A DNA stretch of 64,000 nt, taken from positions 33,860 to 97,859 of the forward strand of contig JAHCAZ010000015.1 of the NCBI GenBank assembly GCA_019634615.1, given 5' to 3'. The translations under genes and the position numbers were made by a program. Each line of letters begins with the position of its first letter. Position 1 is the first letter of the stretch. The DNA comes from Opitutaceae bacterium. Lineage in GTDB: Bacteria > Verrucomicrobiota > Verrucomicrobiia > Opitutales > Opitutaceae. The notes below the pieces were generated by a model that saw nothing but the letters and a program-made list of their open reading frames with translations, was not told the origin of the DNA and made no database searches. Shown here piece by piece: positions 33,004-41,947 of this stretch.

Positions 33004-35808
33004 ATGCCGCACGACTACGATCTGGAGCAACTGCAGCGCAAACTCGGGCGGCTCGAGCAGGAATTGGCGGAGGCCCGCCGCCTGTTGGAGCGACTGACCT
33101 CGTCGCCCGCCACCCCGGCCGCACCACCGCCCCCGGCGGCTGCCGTCGCCGCGCGCGGCGACGTCGCGGAGCCGCCGCTCCTCCCGCCGGTGTTGCCGAT
33201 CGTGCCGCCGCCACCGCCCGTGCCCCCGGCGCCCGCGGTGGCGGTTCCGCCGGCCGCGTCGTCCGGGGGTCTGCGCTCCTGGCTGGAGGGCATCGGCCTG
33301 TGGCCGCCGCGCGGCGATGCCGACGCCGAGGCGCGGCTGGGCGCCTGGTGGGCGACGCGGATCGGGGCCGTGCTGGCGGTGATCGGCGTGGTGTTCTTCG
33401 GCATCTACGTCTCCCGCAACACGCCGCCGGCGGTGAAGCTGGCGGAGCTGGTGCTCATTGCGGCCGGCACCTTCGGCGCGGGGCTGTGGCTGGGCCGGCG
33501 CTGGACGCGGTTCGGCCCGGTCGTGGCCGGGGCGGGCATTGCCCTGATGTATTTCGCGGCGTTCGCGGCCTACGCCGTGCCGGCGACGCAGGTCTGCCTG
33601 ACCCCGCTGCCCTCGGCCGTCGCGCAACTCGCGGTCACGGCGGCGGCACTCGCGTTCGCGGCCCGGCGGCGCTCGGAGACGATGGGCGCAATGGCGCTGG
33701 GGCTCGGGTACGTGACGGCTTTCTTCGCGGGCTATGTCGGCCTGGAGCAATTCGCCCTGTGGTCGGCGCTGGTCCTCGCGGCCGGTGCGGCGGGCCTGCG
33801 CATGGCGCCGGGCTGGCGCAGTCCGCTGGTCGTGGCGCTGCCGCTGGCCTACGGTGTGCTGACCGTGCAGGGGCTGACGGTCTGGACCGGCCTGACGCCA
33901 ACCTCGGCCGATCTGTGGTTCCCGTTCGCGGCGGCCTTCGCAATCTTCCTCCTGCCGGACGCGCTGGCGGCCCTGCGCGGGCGGGAGCTGGCGCACGACG
34001 ATCGCGTGCTGCAGAACCTGAACTCGAGCGCGGCCGTCGCGGCGGGATTTCTGGTCGCGCTGCGGGTGCTGCCGGGCGAGCTGGCGGCTTTCTGGTTCTG
34101 GAGCGGCGGCATCCTGCTGGCCCTGGCGGTCTTCTGGTGGCGGTGCGCGCAGCCGGGTTCGCTTGTGCCGGTGGCCGCGTGCAAGGCGGCGAGCCTGCTC
34201 GCGCTCGGCGTGATCACCGAGTACCACGGGCACCTGCGCTGGCTGGTGCTGCTGCTGCAGGCCTATGTGCTGCTGACGGCGGCGCGGGTGACGGAGGTGC
34301 GCGGGCTGCGGACCATGACGCGGGTCGTGTGGGCGCTGTCGCTGCTGCTCCTGTTTCGTTCGCTGGCCGGCGGCGGGGCGCTGGCCGCGGCGCCGACGCT
34401 GGTGTACCTTGCGCTGGCGGCGACGCTGCTCGGCTTTGACCAGCGCTGGCTCGCGGCGCCGCGGGCGTTCAGCCTCATGGCCGGCGTGTTGCTGGGCGTG
34501 GCGGCCGGCTACGCGGTCCGGAACGTAATGCCCGCCGGCTGGCTGCCCGCGGCCTTCATGGGCACGGCGCTACTGCTGGGGGCGGCGGGCGCGGTGAGCC
34601 GCGGCTGGCGAGGACCGGCCGTGGCCGCGGGTTTCGTCGTGCTGGCGGCGCACCTGGCGATGTTTGTCTTTCCGGCGCGCGCATACCCGCCCGCCTGGCT
34701 CTGGGGCAACGAGGCGGTCCTGTTGGCTGGCGTGTTGTCCATCGGCGCGGTCCTGACGCTGCGGGCGGCGATCGTCGACGGCACCGGGCTGGGGCCCCTG
34801 CTGCGTTTCGTGATGACCGTCCTGACCGTCCTCGTTTTGCAGCGCGTGCTGTTCGCCGGCCTCGCGAAGGGCGAGGCGCTGGCGGCCACGGTCGGCGTCG
34901 CGCTCGCGCTCCTGGCGGTGAGCCCGCGGCTGCCGATCTGGCCGCTGGTGCCCGCGGCGGCGATCGGCCTCGTGCTTGGCTGGGTGCAGCACCGTCCGTT
35001 GAAGGTGCGCGTCGACGACACCTGGCTGCTGCTCGCGGCCACTGGGGCCTGGGCGCTGCCGGTCATCTGGCAGCTCTCGTCGCGGCGCCAGGAACTGCTG
35101 GCCACGCCGCGCCAACGCCGGTTCCTCGGCTGGCTGCTCACCGGGTTGGCGACGTGGTTCAGCCTACAGGCCTTGCGCGCAAACTTCGCGGGTCCGGCCC
35201 TGCCGGCCGTGGTGGCGGTCGAGGCGCTCGCGGTTTTTGTTTTGGGCTGGCGGCTGGGCCTGCGGCCGGCGTTCACGGCGGCATCGGTGATGCTGCTGGT
35301 CGGTGCCGGCTGGGTTGCCCTGGCCTTGGTCGGCTCGGCGGGTTGGCTCGTGCATCCGGGTTGGGCGGGCACCGGCGCCGTCGTCGCGCTGGCGGCGGTG
35401 GCGTTGGCCCTGCCGCTCTTGGGGCGCGACCGGCCTGAAACCGACGCCCCGGTCTGGCGCGCCCGGGCGCGCTGGCTGCATGCGATCGGTGCGCTGGGCC
35501 TGCTGTTCTGGATCGCCCTCGAGCGCCGCGATGCGCTGGCGCCCTATGCCACCGTCTTGTGGGGTGGGGTGGCGATCGCCGTCTTTATCCTCGGCCTGTT
35601 TGCACGCGAACGCGCTTTCCGCCTGACCGGTCTCGTCGGCCTGGCGCTGTGCGTGCCGCGGATGTTCTTCGTGGACCTTGACTCGACGCTGTACCGCATC
35701 GTCGCGTTCGTCGCGCTGGGCCTCGTGCTGCTGTGGGTCGGGTTCTCGTACCACCGGTTCCGCCACCTCATCGCGAGCCCGGACGGTCCGCCGCCAAAGT
35801 CCGATTGA
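33004..35808 (+). CDS. DUF2339 multi-spanning membrane protein
   Basis: 934 residues. A coiled coil at the N-terminus (residues 5-35) and a Pro/Ala-rich linker (about 38-90) are followed by a very hydrophobic body with more than twenty TM helices, the layout of DUF2339 proteins. The segment LGAWWATRIGAVLAVIGVVF just after the linker is a family landmark. The function is unknown in general; it may be a transporter or envelope-stress protein. It follows the TOPRIM-like gene by 28 bases and could share that transcript, but it is a common housekeeping family, so a functional link is not implied. Confidence 0.85.
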   Translation: MPHDYDLEQLQRKLGRLEQELAEARRLLERLTSSPATPAAPPPPAAAVAARGDVAEPPLLPPVLPIVPPPPPVPPAPAVAVPPAASSGGLRSWLEGIGLWPPRGDADAEARLGAWWATRIGAVLAVIGVVFFGIYVSRNTPPAVKLAELVLIAAGTFGAGLWLGRRWTRFGPVVAGAGIALMYFAAFAAYAVPATQVCLTPLPSAVAQLAVTAAALAFAARRRSETMGAMALGLGYVTAFFAGYVGLEQFALWSALVLAAGAAGLRMAPGWRSPLVVALPLAYGVLTVQGLTVWTGLTPTSADLWFPFAAAFAIFLLPDALAALRGRELAHDDRVLQNLNSSAAVAAGFLVALRVLPGELAAFWFWSGGILLALAVFWWRCAQPGSLVPVAACKAASLLALGVITEYHGHLRWLVLLLQAYVLLTAARVTEVRGLRTMTRVVWALSLLLLFRSLAGGGALAAAPTLVYLALAATLLGFDQRWLAAPRAFSLMAGVLLGVAAGYAVRNVMPAGWLPAAFMGTALLLGAAGAVSRGWRGPAVAAGFVVLAAHLAMFVFPARAYPPAWLWGNEAVLLAGVLSIGAVLTLRAAIVDGTGLGPLLRFVMTVLTVLVLQRVLFAGLAKGEALAATVGVALALLAVSPRLPIWPLVPAAAIGLVLGWVQHRPLKVRVDDTWLLLAATGAWALPVIWQLSSRRQELLATPRQRRFLGWLLTGLATWFSLQALRANFAGPALPAVVAVEALAVFVLGWRLGLRPAFTAASVMLLVGAGWVALALVGSAGWLVHPGWAGTGAVVALAAVALALPLLGRDRPETDAPVWRARARWLHAIGALGLLFWIALERRDALAPYATVLWGGVAIAVFILGLFARERAFRLTGLVGLALCVPRMFFVDLDSTLYRIVAFVALGLVLLWVGFSYHRFRHLIASPDGPPPKSD

Positions 35809-35854
35809 AATCCTTGCCAGCCGGCCCCACTGTCCAAACCTACCCCCCTCGGAA

Positions 35855-38101
35855 ATGATCCCCCCGCTCAAGCCCCGGCGTTCCTATCTGCCCGTATTCT
35901 GGGAAGTCATCGCCTCGCTCATCGCCCGTACGCTCTACCGGGTCCGGTTCCGGGGCCACGAGCACATACCGACCGAGGGCGGCGCGGTTCTCATCGTCAA
36001 TCACCTGTCGTACATCGACCCGGTGGTGCTGCAGCTGGCCTGCCCGCGTCCGATCCGGTTCATCGGCCACAAGAGCCTGCGGTCGAACCCGTTTTTCGAC
36101 TGGATATTCCGCCTGAGCGGCGCGCTCTCCATCTCGGCCGGCAAACCGGCGGAGGCGATCCGGCTGGCGATCAAGGCGGTCGAGGCCGGCGAAATCGTGG
36201 CCGTCTTCCCCGAGGGCCAGATCTCGCGCACGGGCCAGCTCATGGGCATCCGCCGCGGCTTCGAGGTCATCGCGCGGAAGGCCAATGTCCCGATCATCCC
36301 GGCCTACATCGACGGCGTGTGGGGCTCGGTCTTTTCGTTCGCCGGCAATTCCTACCTGTGGAAATCGCCGCGGCTCATGCCGACCCACGTCTTCGTGCAG
36401 TTCGGCGCGCCGATCCCGCTGGAGCAGGCCACGCCCGCCCATGCGCGCAAGGTGCTGCTCGATCTCGGGGCCGAGGCGTTCGACGAGCGCCCCGTGCTGC
36501 GCCGGCACCTCGGGCGCGAGTGCGTGCGCTCGCTGGTCAAGCACCCCGGCCGGCTGGCCATCGTGGACCGCACGGCCGAGCGCAAGCCGGTCAAGGCCGG
36601 CCAGCTCGTGGCGGCCGCGGCCGCGCTGTCACGCCACATCCGCCGCACGATCCCGGAAAGGCGCGTCGGCATCGTACTGCCCCCCGGCGCCGGCGCCTTC
36701 ATCGCCAACCTCGCCGTGATCTGCGCCGGCAAGATCCCGGTCAACCTGAACTTCACCGCCGGGCGCGCCGCGCTCGAGGCCAGCATGAAGATCGCCGGGG
36801 TCGTCACCGTCCTGTCGGCCGACGCCGTGCGCCAGAAGGTGCCCAATTTCCCGTGGCCCGAGCGCACGCTCGACCTGCGTGTCGTGATTGCGGAGATGGG
36901 CGGCAAGAAGGCGATTTTGCCCTGGCTTGTCCTGGCGTGGATCATGCCCAACCAGTGGTTTGCCTCGCTGCTCGGCCTGCCCAAGGTCGGCGACCGTGAG
37001 GAGGCCGGGCTGCTCTTCACCAGCGGCAGTTCCGGGGAGCCCAAGGGCGTCGCCCTCTCGCACCGCAACATCCTCGCGAACTGCACGCAGATCTCGTCGC
37101 TCTCGATTTTGCCCGAGGACGCCTCGATGGTCGGGTGCCTGCCGCTGTTCCACAGCATGGGTTTCACCGTCACGCTCTGGTACGTGCTCATCCGCGGCTG
37201 CCGGGTCGTCACCGTGCCGAGCCCGCTCGACACGCGCCGCATCATCGAGGCCATCCGCGACGAGGGCGCCACCGTGCTGCTGGGCGCGCCGACCTTCATC
37301 CGGCCCATTCTGCGCAAGGCCCAGCCGGGCGAGCTGCGCTCGCTGGAACTCGTGGTCACGGGCGCGGAGAAGCTGCCCGACGACCTTTACCGGGAATTCC
37401 TCGAGCGCTTCCACATCGAGATCATGCAGGGCTACGGCCTCACCGAGACCACGCCGGCGAGCAACATCAACCAGCCGCACCCGCCCATCACGACCGCCAC
37501 GGCCGAGCCGCAGATCGGCAAGCGCCCCGGCTCCACCGGTCGCCTGCTGCCTGGCATGACCGTGCGCATCGTCCATCCCGAGACCGGCGAGGAGGTGCCC
37601 ACGGGCGACCAGGGCATCGTGTGGTTCAAGGGGGCGAACGTCTTCAGCGGCTACCTCGACGACCCGAACAAGACGCAGGCGGCCTTCCGCAACGGGTGGT
37701 TCGTCACCGGCGACCTCGGCCGGCTGGACGAGGAGGGCTTCCTCTTCATCGAGGGCCGGATCTCCCGTTTCTCGAAGATCGGCGCCGAGATGGTGCCGCA
37801 CGGCACCGTCGAGCAGAAGATTGCCGAGGCCTTCGGCTGGGACGAGAACGAGGGCTACAGCACCGTGGTCATGGGCGTGCCCGACACGGCCAAGGGCGAG
37901 GCGTTGATCGTGCTGACGACCCGCGACGTGACCAGCGACGAGATCCGCGAAAAACTTCTCACCGCCGGCCTCCCGGCGCTCTGGGTGCCGAAGCGCATTT
38001 TCAAGGTGGACCACATTCCGGTGCTCGGCACCGGCAAACTCGACCTCAAGGGCTGCCGCGACCTGACCCTGCAGGTGCTCAGCGCGCAGACGACCGTGTA
38101 G
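35855..38101 (+). CDS. aas: fused lysophospholipid acyltransferase / acyl-ACP synthetase
   Basis: 748 residues, close to E. coli Aas (719). The N-terminal PlsC domain has NHLSYID (the NHx4D motif) and FPEGQISRTG. The C-terminal AMP-forming ligase has FTSGSSGEPKG, GYGLTETTPAS, TGDLGRLDEEGFLFIEGR and the catalytic-Lys region GTGKLDLKG. The protein reacylates lysophospholipids with activated fatty acids at the inner membrane. The ATG at 35855 is preceded by GGAAA. The TAG stop lies inside a palindromic repeat (38097-38125). Confidence 0.92.
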   Translation: MIPPLKPRRSYLPVFWEVIASLIARTLYRVRFRGHEHIPTEGGAVLIVNHLSYIDPVVLQLACPRPIRFIGHKSLRSNPFFDWIFRLSGALSISAGKPAEAIRLAIKAVEAGEIVAVFPEGQISRTGQLMGIRRGFEVIARKANVPIIPAYIDGVWGSVFSFAGNSYLWKSPRLMPTHVFVQFGAPIPLEQATPAHARKVLLDLGAEAFDERPVLRRHLGRECVRSLVKHPGRLAIVDRTAERKPVKAGQLVAAAAALSRHIRRTIPERRVGIVLPPGAGAFIANLAVICAGKIPVNLNFTAGRAALEASMKIAGVVTVLSADAVRQKVPNFPWPERTLDLRVVIAEMGGKKAILPWLVLAWIMPNQWFASLLGLPKVGDREEAGLLFTSGSSGEPKGVALSHRNILANCTQISSLSILPEDASMVGCLPLFHSMGFTVTLWYVLIRGCRVVTVPSPLDTRRIIEAIRDEGATVLLGAPTFIRPILRKAQPGELRSLELVVTGAEKLPDDLYREFLERFHIEIMQGYGLTETTPASNINQPHPPITTATAEPQIGKRPGSTGRLLPGMTVRIVHPETGEEVPTGDQGIVWFKGANVFSGYLDDPNKTQAAFRNGWFVTGDLGRLDEEGFLFIEGRISRFSKIGAEMVPHGTVEQKIAEAFGWDENEGYSTVVMGVPDTAKGEALIVLTTRDVTSDEIREKLLTAGLPALWVPKRIFKVDHIPVLGTGKLDLKGCRDLTLQVLSAQTTV

Positions 38102-38125
38102 CCGGGGTCGCCGACCCCGGCTACA
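38097..38125. repeat. perfect REP-like palindrome over the aas stop codon
   Basis: Arms TGTAGCCGGGGTCG (38097-38110) and CGACCCCGGCTACA (38112-38125) around one base. The aas stop TAG (38099-38101) is part of the left arm. The same family appears at 52-100. Between convergent genes, it may block read-through on both strands. Confidence 0.9.
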
Positions 38126-38142
38126 ACGATCCTGAAGCCGCG

Positions 38143-39066
38143 CTAGCGGGCGCTGGGTTCCGCGCCGTCCTCGATGATCACCAGCGGGCCGAGGATCACG
38201 CGGCCTTCCTTCACCTTCGGCCGCTGGGTCTCGACGGTGGCGGTGGTGCGGCCGAAATAGTCGGCGCCGACGAGGCCCATGCGCTTGAGCGCGGTGCTGA
38301 AATTGTTGCCCGGCGAGCGCATGTTGAGGTGGGCGGTCCAGACGGCGCGGCGCTTCTCGCCCGGCGCGAGCGGCGCCTTCAGGTCGTAGGCCTTGAGGAT
38401 GACGAAATACCGCTCGGTGCTCAGGTCAGAGCGCAGCGTGGTCTCCTCCGCACTGCCGAAGATGCGCTGCTCGTACTGCTTGAGGCTCTTGGTGTAGCCG
38501 AGCAGCTTGGCGTTGTTGGCATTCGCGTAATCGCTGTCGAGCGCGTCGGTGAAGCGCTCGGTCTGCTCGAAACCCATCTGCCGGTCGATCTCGCTGCCGG
38601 CCGCCAGCCACGCGGCCGAGCCGTCGGATGAACCGGCACCCTGACCACTGGTCTCCTTCTGGAGCGCCCGCTCCTGGGTCTGATCGAGCGAGAGCGTGAC
38701 CTGGCCGCGCATCTCGGCCGCGCTGGTGCGCGGCGTGGTCGTGCCCCAGTGCACCACGATGAGGAGATCGGCGCCTTGGGCGTCCGGCGCCGGGAAGAAC
38801 TGCTGCCGCGCCAGCTCGGGCGCGAGGAACTCGGCGATGCGCCGGAACGGCATGCGCTCGATCGAGCGGTCAACCGTCTGCCCCGCGACGAAGGTGCCCG
38901 CCATGAACACGTAGGTCTCGGCGCGCGCCTTGTTTCCCTCGAACTTCCGCTGCGTATAGGCCGCGTCGGCGCTGGCGCTGACTGCCACATGCTCGTCCGC
39001 CGACGCCAACGCCGGCCACGCCCCCAAGAGGGCGGCGAACCAACACCTGCAGCTCCTGGAACTCAT
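38143..39066 (-). CDS. exported protein of unknown function
   Basis: 307 residues with a signal peptide (MSSRSCRCWFAALLGAWPALASA). The mature part has no family I recognise. It contains a beta-strand block ADLLIVVHWGTTTP, a Gly/Ser-rich loop (GQGAGSSDGSAAW), a helical segment, and a predicted beta-rich C-terminus (YFVILKAYDLKAPL, RVILGPLVIIED). It looks like a soluble periplasmic or lipid-facing protein. The ATG at 39066 is preferred because the only upstream in-frame start is TTG. It is convergent with aas, and the cupin gene lies 33 bases upstream on the same strand. Confidence 0.75.
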   Translation of the reverse strand: MSSRSCRCWFAALLGAWPALASADEHVAVSASADAAYTQRKFEGNKARAETYVFMAGTFVAGQTVDRSIERMPFRRIAEFLAPELARQQFFPAPDAQGADLLIVVHWGTTTPRTSAAEMRGQVTLSLDQTQERALQKETSGQGAGSSDGSAAWLAAGSEIDRQMGFEQTERFTDALDSDYANANNAKLLGYTKSLKQYEQRIFGSAEETTLRSDLSTERYFVILKAYDLKAPLAPGEKRRAVWTAHLNMRSPGNNFSTALKRMGLVGADYFGRTTATVETQRPKVKEGRVILGPLVIIEDGAEPSAR

Positions 39067-39099
39067 TCGGTTGATCAACAAACGGCCCAGGATGCTTTG

Positions 39100-39501
39100 T
39101 CACGTAATACGTGACAAAGGCTTTGGGGCAGGGGCGGGGGACTCCTTCCGCAGCACGAGGTATTTCAGGACCGTGTCGCCGCAGTTGCGGAGGCCGTGGA
39201 GGTGCCAGGAGGGGCAGTAGAGGCTGGTGAGGGGGCCGACGACGCGGCGGTCGTCGTCGAGGGTGAACTCGCCCGTGCCCTCGAGGACGAACATGAACTC
39301 GTCCTCGGCGTGGCGGTGCGGCTCGTGCATGCGCTGGCCCGGCGCGACTGCGCTGAGTTTCACCGTGTTGCCACCGGCGAAATGGCGGTCGGCGAACCAG
39401 TACTGGTGCCCGACGGGTACCGGCTCGGCGCGGTCGGGATGGTAGGCGTTGACGCAGCGATCGATGGGGTAGCCGGGGGCGGGTTGGGGAGTTTGGTCCA
39501 T
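39100..39501 (-). CDS. small cupin protein
   Basis: 133 residues with one cupin barrel: motif 1 is MHEPHRHAEDEFMFVLEGTG (metal ligands His, His, Glu) and motif 2 includes CPSWHLHGLRN (His). The fold binds a divalent metal. In the neighbourhood of an oligogalacturonate lyase, a KdgF-like role (ring opening of unsaturated uronates) is attractive, but cupins this size serve many roles. The ATG at 39501 gives a natural N-terminus; upstream in-frame codons run into the palindrome at 39512. Confidence 0.8.
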   Translation of the reverse strand: MDQTPQPAPGYPIDRCVNAYHPDRAEPVPVGHQYWFADRHFAGGNTVKLSAVAPGQRMHEPHRHAEDEFMFVLEGTGEFTLDDDRRVVGPLTSLYCPSWHLHGLRNCGDTVLKYLVLRKESPAPAPKPLSRIT

Positions 39502-39511
39502 GGATGTCGAT

Positions 39512-39584
39512 GTAGCTACGAGCGTGAGCGAGTGGCGGTTGGACTTTCGCGACCCGCAGACCACTCGCTCACGCTCGTAGCTAC
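39512..39584. repeat. 24-bp perfect inverted repeat between cupin and PL22 genes
   Basis: Arms of 24 bp (39512-39535 and 39561-39584), fully complementary, around a 25-base loop. The arm contains the direct repeat GAGCGTGAGCGAG. It differs from the CGAGAA hairpins and from the TGTAGCC family, so it is a third palindrome type. It may terminate the lyase transcript. Confidence 0.9.
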
Positions 39585-39601
39585 GGGTAAGAGCGGCTGT
39601 G

Positions 39602-40993
39602 TTATGGTTTCGCCAGCACTGCCGGCGCGGGGGCCGGGTAGGTGCGCTTGAGCAGCGCTTCCGGCACGGGGATGATGCAGATGTTCATCGAGCGGCCGTC
39701 CTCCGAGATCATGGCGGACTGGATCTGGATGCGGGTGCCGTCGGGGCTGAAGGTCGGGTGCGGGTGATCGGCCGCGGTGGCCTTGTGGCCGGCGGAGAGG
39801 AGGATCATCTCGTCGTTGGTGCGATCGATCAGGTAGAGGCTGCGCGCGAAGTCGTCACCGACGGCCCAGCGGCCGTCCGGCGAGCCGTGCACGTGCCACA
39901 GACCGCTGCCGCTCTTGGTCTGGCCGGCGATGCGCATCTCGCGGGTGCGGAGATTGACGATGCCGAGGCCGGTGGGCTTCTCGCGCGAACCGCATTTGCC
40001 CCACGCGTCCGTCAGATCGGGATCGCGGTGGCCCAGGATGGCGATGGCGACCTCGTCGGGTGTGATGATCGCCTCGTGCGTGACCCATTCGTAATCGGCC
40101 TCAGGGTAGAGCGGACGCAGCCCGGTGCCCTCGCCGCGCACGGTCCAGGTGCGTTGGGGCGACTTGCCGCCGGTTTCCCAGCAGAAGACGATCTCGCCGG
40201 GCACCCAAGGGTTGGTCTGCACGTGGCCGATCTGGAAGGGCACGGCGACGACGAACGAGACCTCGCCGGTGCGGAGGTCCATGCGCCCGAGCCCGTTCGG
40301 GCCGGCGCCCATGTTGCGGGGGCCGAAATTGGCCTCGATCTTCGTGCCGGCCGGCAGGTGCTTGGCCGACTCCTCGGGGCCGACGCGGAAGAATGCGACC
40401 TGCTCATCGGCGTCGAGCGCCATGTCACCGCCGGCGCCCCAGGCGAGCGGGATGGTGCCGCAGACGCGTTCGTAGACCTCGGCGGCCTGCACGGTGCCGG
40501 CCGCGCTGTCGGCGAAGAGCTTGTCGAGGTCCACCTCGATGATCTGGGACGGACCGCGGGCCTCCTTCGCCGTCGGGGCGGCCCCCGTGGCCGGCTCGGC
40601 GCCGGTGACGGCGGCCGGGGCGGCGAGGAGTTGCGGGCGCAGGAAGTAGAGTTTGTTGGACTTGGCCGCGAGGCAGAGCATGCCGGCGTAGCCGTGCTCG
40701 GTCACCTGCACGATGACGCCGGACTGCTCGTGCACGGCCATGGCCTGGCCGCGCACGCGGTTGGAGCGGAAGACGAGCCACTGGCCGTCGGCGGTCCACT
40801 GGCGGTGCGTCTGGTAGATCTTCGAGTCGCCGTTGGCCGTGCTGGTCAGGAACGTCAGGGGCACGCCGGTCACGGGGTCGATGACGACCTTCTTCTCCGA
40901 CGGGAAGCGGTCGCCGATGCGAGCCGAGGCCAGCGTGGCGCAACCGAGGGCGAGCATGAGCAGGCCGAGGCAATGGGGCAGGGTGGAGTTCAT
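39602..40993 (-). CDS. ogl: oligogalacturonate lyase (PL22), exported
   Basis: 463 residues with a signal peptide (LGLLMLALGCATLASA). The body is a seven-bladed propeller typical of PL22: repeats with a TWTVR or WTADGQWLVF pattern. It has metal and catalytic motifs with His residues in GHVQTNPW, THEAIITP, LWHVHGSPDGRWAVGDD and DHPHPTFSPDG. The enzyme cleaves unsaturated pectin oligomers by beta-elimination. PL22 enzymes are often cytoplasmic; export suggests periplasmic action. An Ala/Pro-rich insertion (about 125-145) is unusual. The ATG at 40993 fits the signal peptide. Confidence 0.87.
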   Translation of the reverse strand: MNSTLPHCLGLLMLALGCATLASARIGDRFPSEKKVVIDPVTGVPLTFLTSTANGDSKIYQTHRQWTADGQWLVFRSNRVRGQAMAVHEQSGVIVQVTEHGYAGMLCLAAKSNKLYFLRPQLLAAPAAVTGAEPATGAAPTAKEARGPSQIIEVDLDKLFADSAAGTVQAAEVYERVCGTIPLAWGAGGDMALDADEQVAFFRVGPEESAKHLPAGTKIEANFGPRNMGAGPNGLGRMDLRTGEVSFVVAVPFQIGHVQTNPWVPGEIVFCWETGGKSPQRTWTVRGEGTGLRPLYPEADYEWVTHEAIITPDEVAIAILGHRDPDLTDAWGKCGSREKPTGLGIVNLRTREMRIAGQTKSGSGLWHVHGSPDGRWAVGDDFARSLYLIDRTNDEMILLSAGHKATAADHPHPTFSPDGTRIQIQSAMISEDGRSMNICIIPVPEALLKRTYPAPAPAVLAKP

Positions 40994-41583
40994 GGCTGAT
41001 GGGGACGGGGTGCCGGTTGGCCGGCGAGGGGGAGTTGCCGGGATGGTCGATCGGTTTAGAATCGGGGCAAGGATGGCGCTGCAGGACAGTTTGAAGGGCG
41101 CAGTCCGCTTCGCGGAGCCAACGACAGCTCTGAAAACCGAGCCACCAGGTTGAACCGCGAAGAGACGCGAAGAAACGCGAATAACCAAACGATCCTTGCG
41201 CACCCAACCGCATCCTCCCGTAGGCCAGCGCGCTTGCGCGCGCCCAACCCCCGCGCGCCAGCAGGCTGACCCAGGCGAAATTCGTTGGTCAGAGTCCGTC
41301 CTCCCGCCTTCGTAGGATGAGCCGACGAGATTCGCCGCGCTCCGCTAAAGGAGCCTTGCCTGGCAACCCATTCGCGCAGTATGGGTTTAGCCGGATGCTG
41401 CACAGCAACCGGCTGCTACACTTACCGGCGTAATACGCCCCCATCGAACCGCATACGGCATTGATTATCAGGGCCCAATCAATGTGCCGTTCCGAACTCA
41501 ACCCTCCCATGCCCAATCACTCCATCCCCGGCAAAGCCGTACTGAGTGTGGGCGAATAACACTGTTCGGCGGAAGATATTGAG
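40994..41583. other. 590-base intergenic region at the edge of the low-GC islet
   Basis: No convincing gene is seen. Three degenerate copies of CGCGAAGA stand in tandem at 41157-41182. At 41390-41416, AGCCGGATGCT pairs with AGCAACCGGCT (one mismatch) after GGGTTT. At 41515-41560, GCCCAATCACTC is nearly complementary to GAGTGTGGGC. From about 41300 the base composition becomes visibly less GC-rich. A 75-codon frame on the minus strand (41289-41516) has no recognisable features. Confidence 0.6.
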
Positions 41584-41796
41584 ATGTCCACGCGTCCCAC
41601 AGACCAAGAGCTTTCTGGCATGACCGTGAATGAGCGGTTGTTCACCTGCGGCCTTTTCGATCGCTGGGATGCCGCCGTGCGCGCAAGAAGAAGAGAAGAA
41701 ATGATTTCGGTCTTGTGCGATGTCGCCCTCACCAAGGATCAAGCGGCGCATACGGTCGATGGAGTTCTGGAGAATCCAGCGAAGTATGGCTTCTGA
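41584..41796 (+). CDS. 70-residue orphan protein of the islet
   Basis: A soluble helical protein of 70 residues. NERLFTCGLFDRWDAAVRAR, then a central MISVLCDVALTKDQAA and the ending ILENPAKYGF-like TVDGVLENPAKYGF make it look like a recurrent small family seen in mobile gene neighbourhoods, but I cannot name it. The ATG at 41584 is preceded by GGAAGA at a plausible distance. Base composition is lower in GC than neighbours to the left. It is the first of three small genes on this strand ahead of the acetyltransferase. Confidence 0.65.
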   Translation: MSTRPTDQELSGMTVNERLFTCGLFDRWDAAVRARRREEMISVLCDVALTKDQAAHTVDGVLENPAKYGF

Positions 41797-41947
41797 GCCG
41801 AAAAGAGCCGACCCAGGTGCCAGGGAAAAACCGCGGGAAGTGACCGTCATTCGCATGGCCCAGCTCCGCTCCACATTCCCCCGAATTTCGGGTTCAGAGC
41901 GCGCTCGCCCGCGCGTGCCTCATCCTTAGCGATCGGCAGAAGAAGAA

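Noticed and set aside
41289..41516. A 75-codon minus-strand gene
   Set aside because: No signal peptide, domain or ribosome binding site, and it overlaps an imperfect hairpin; too weak to annotate.
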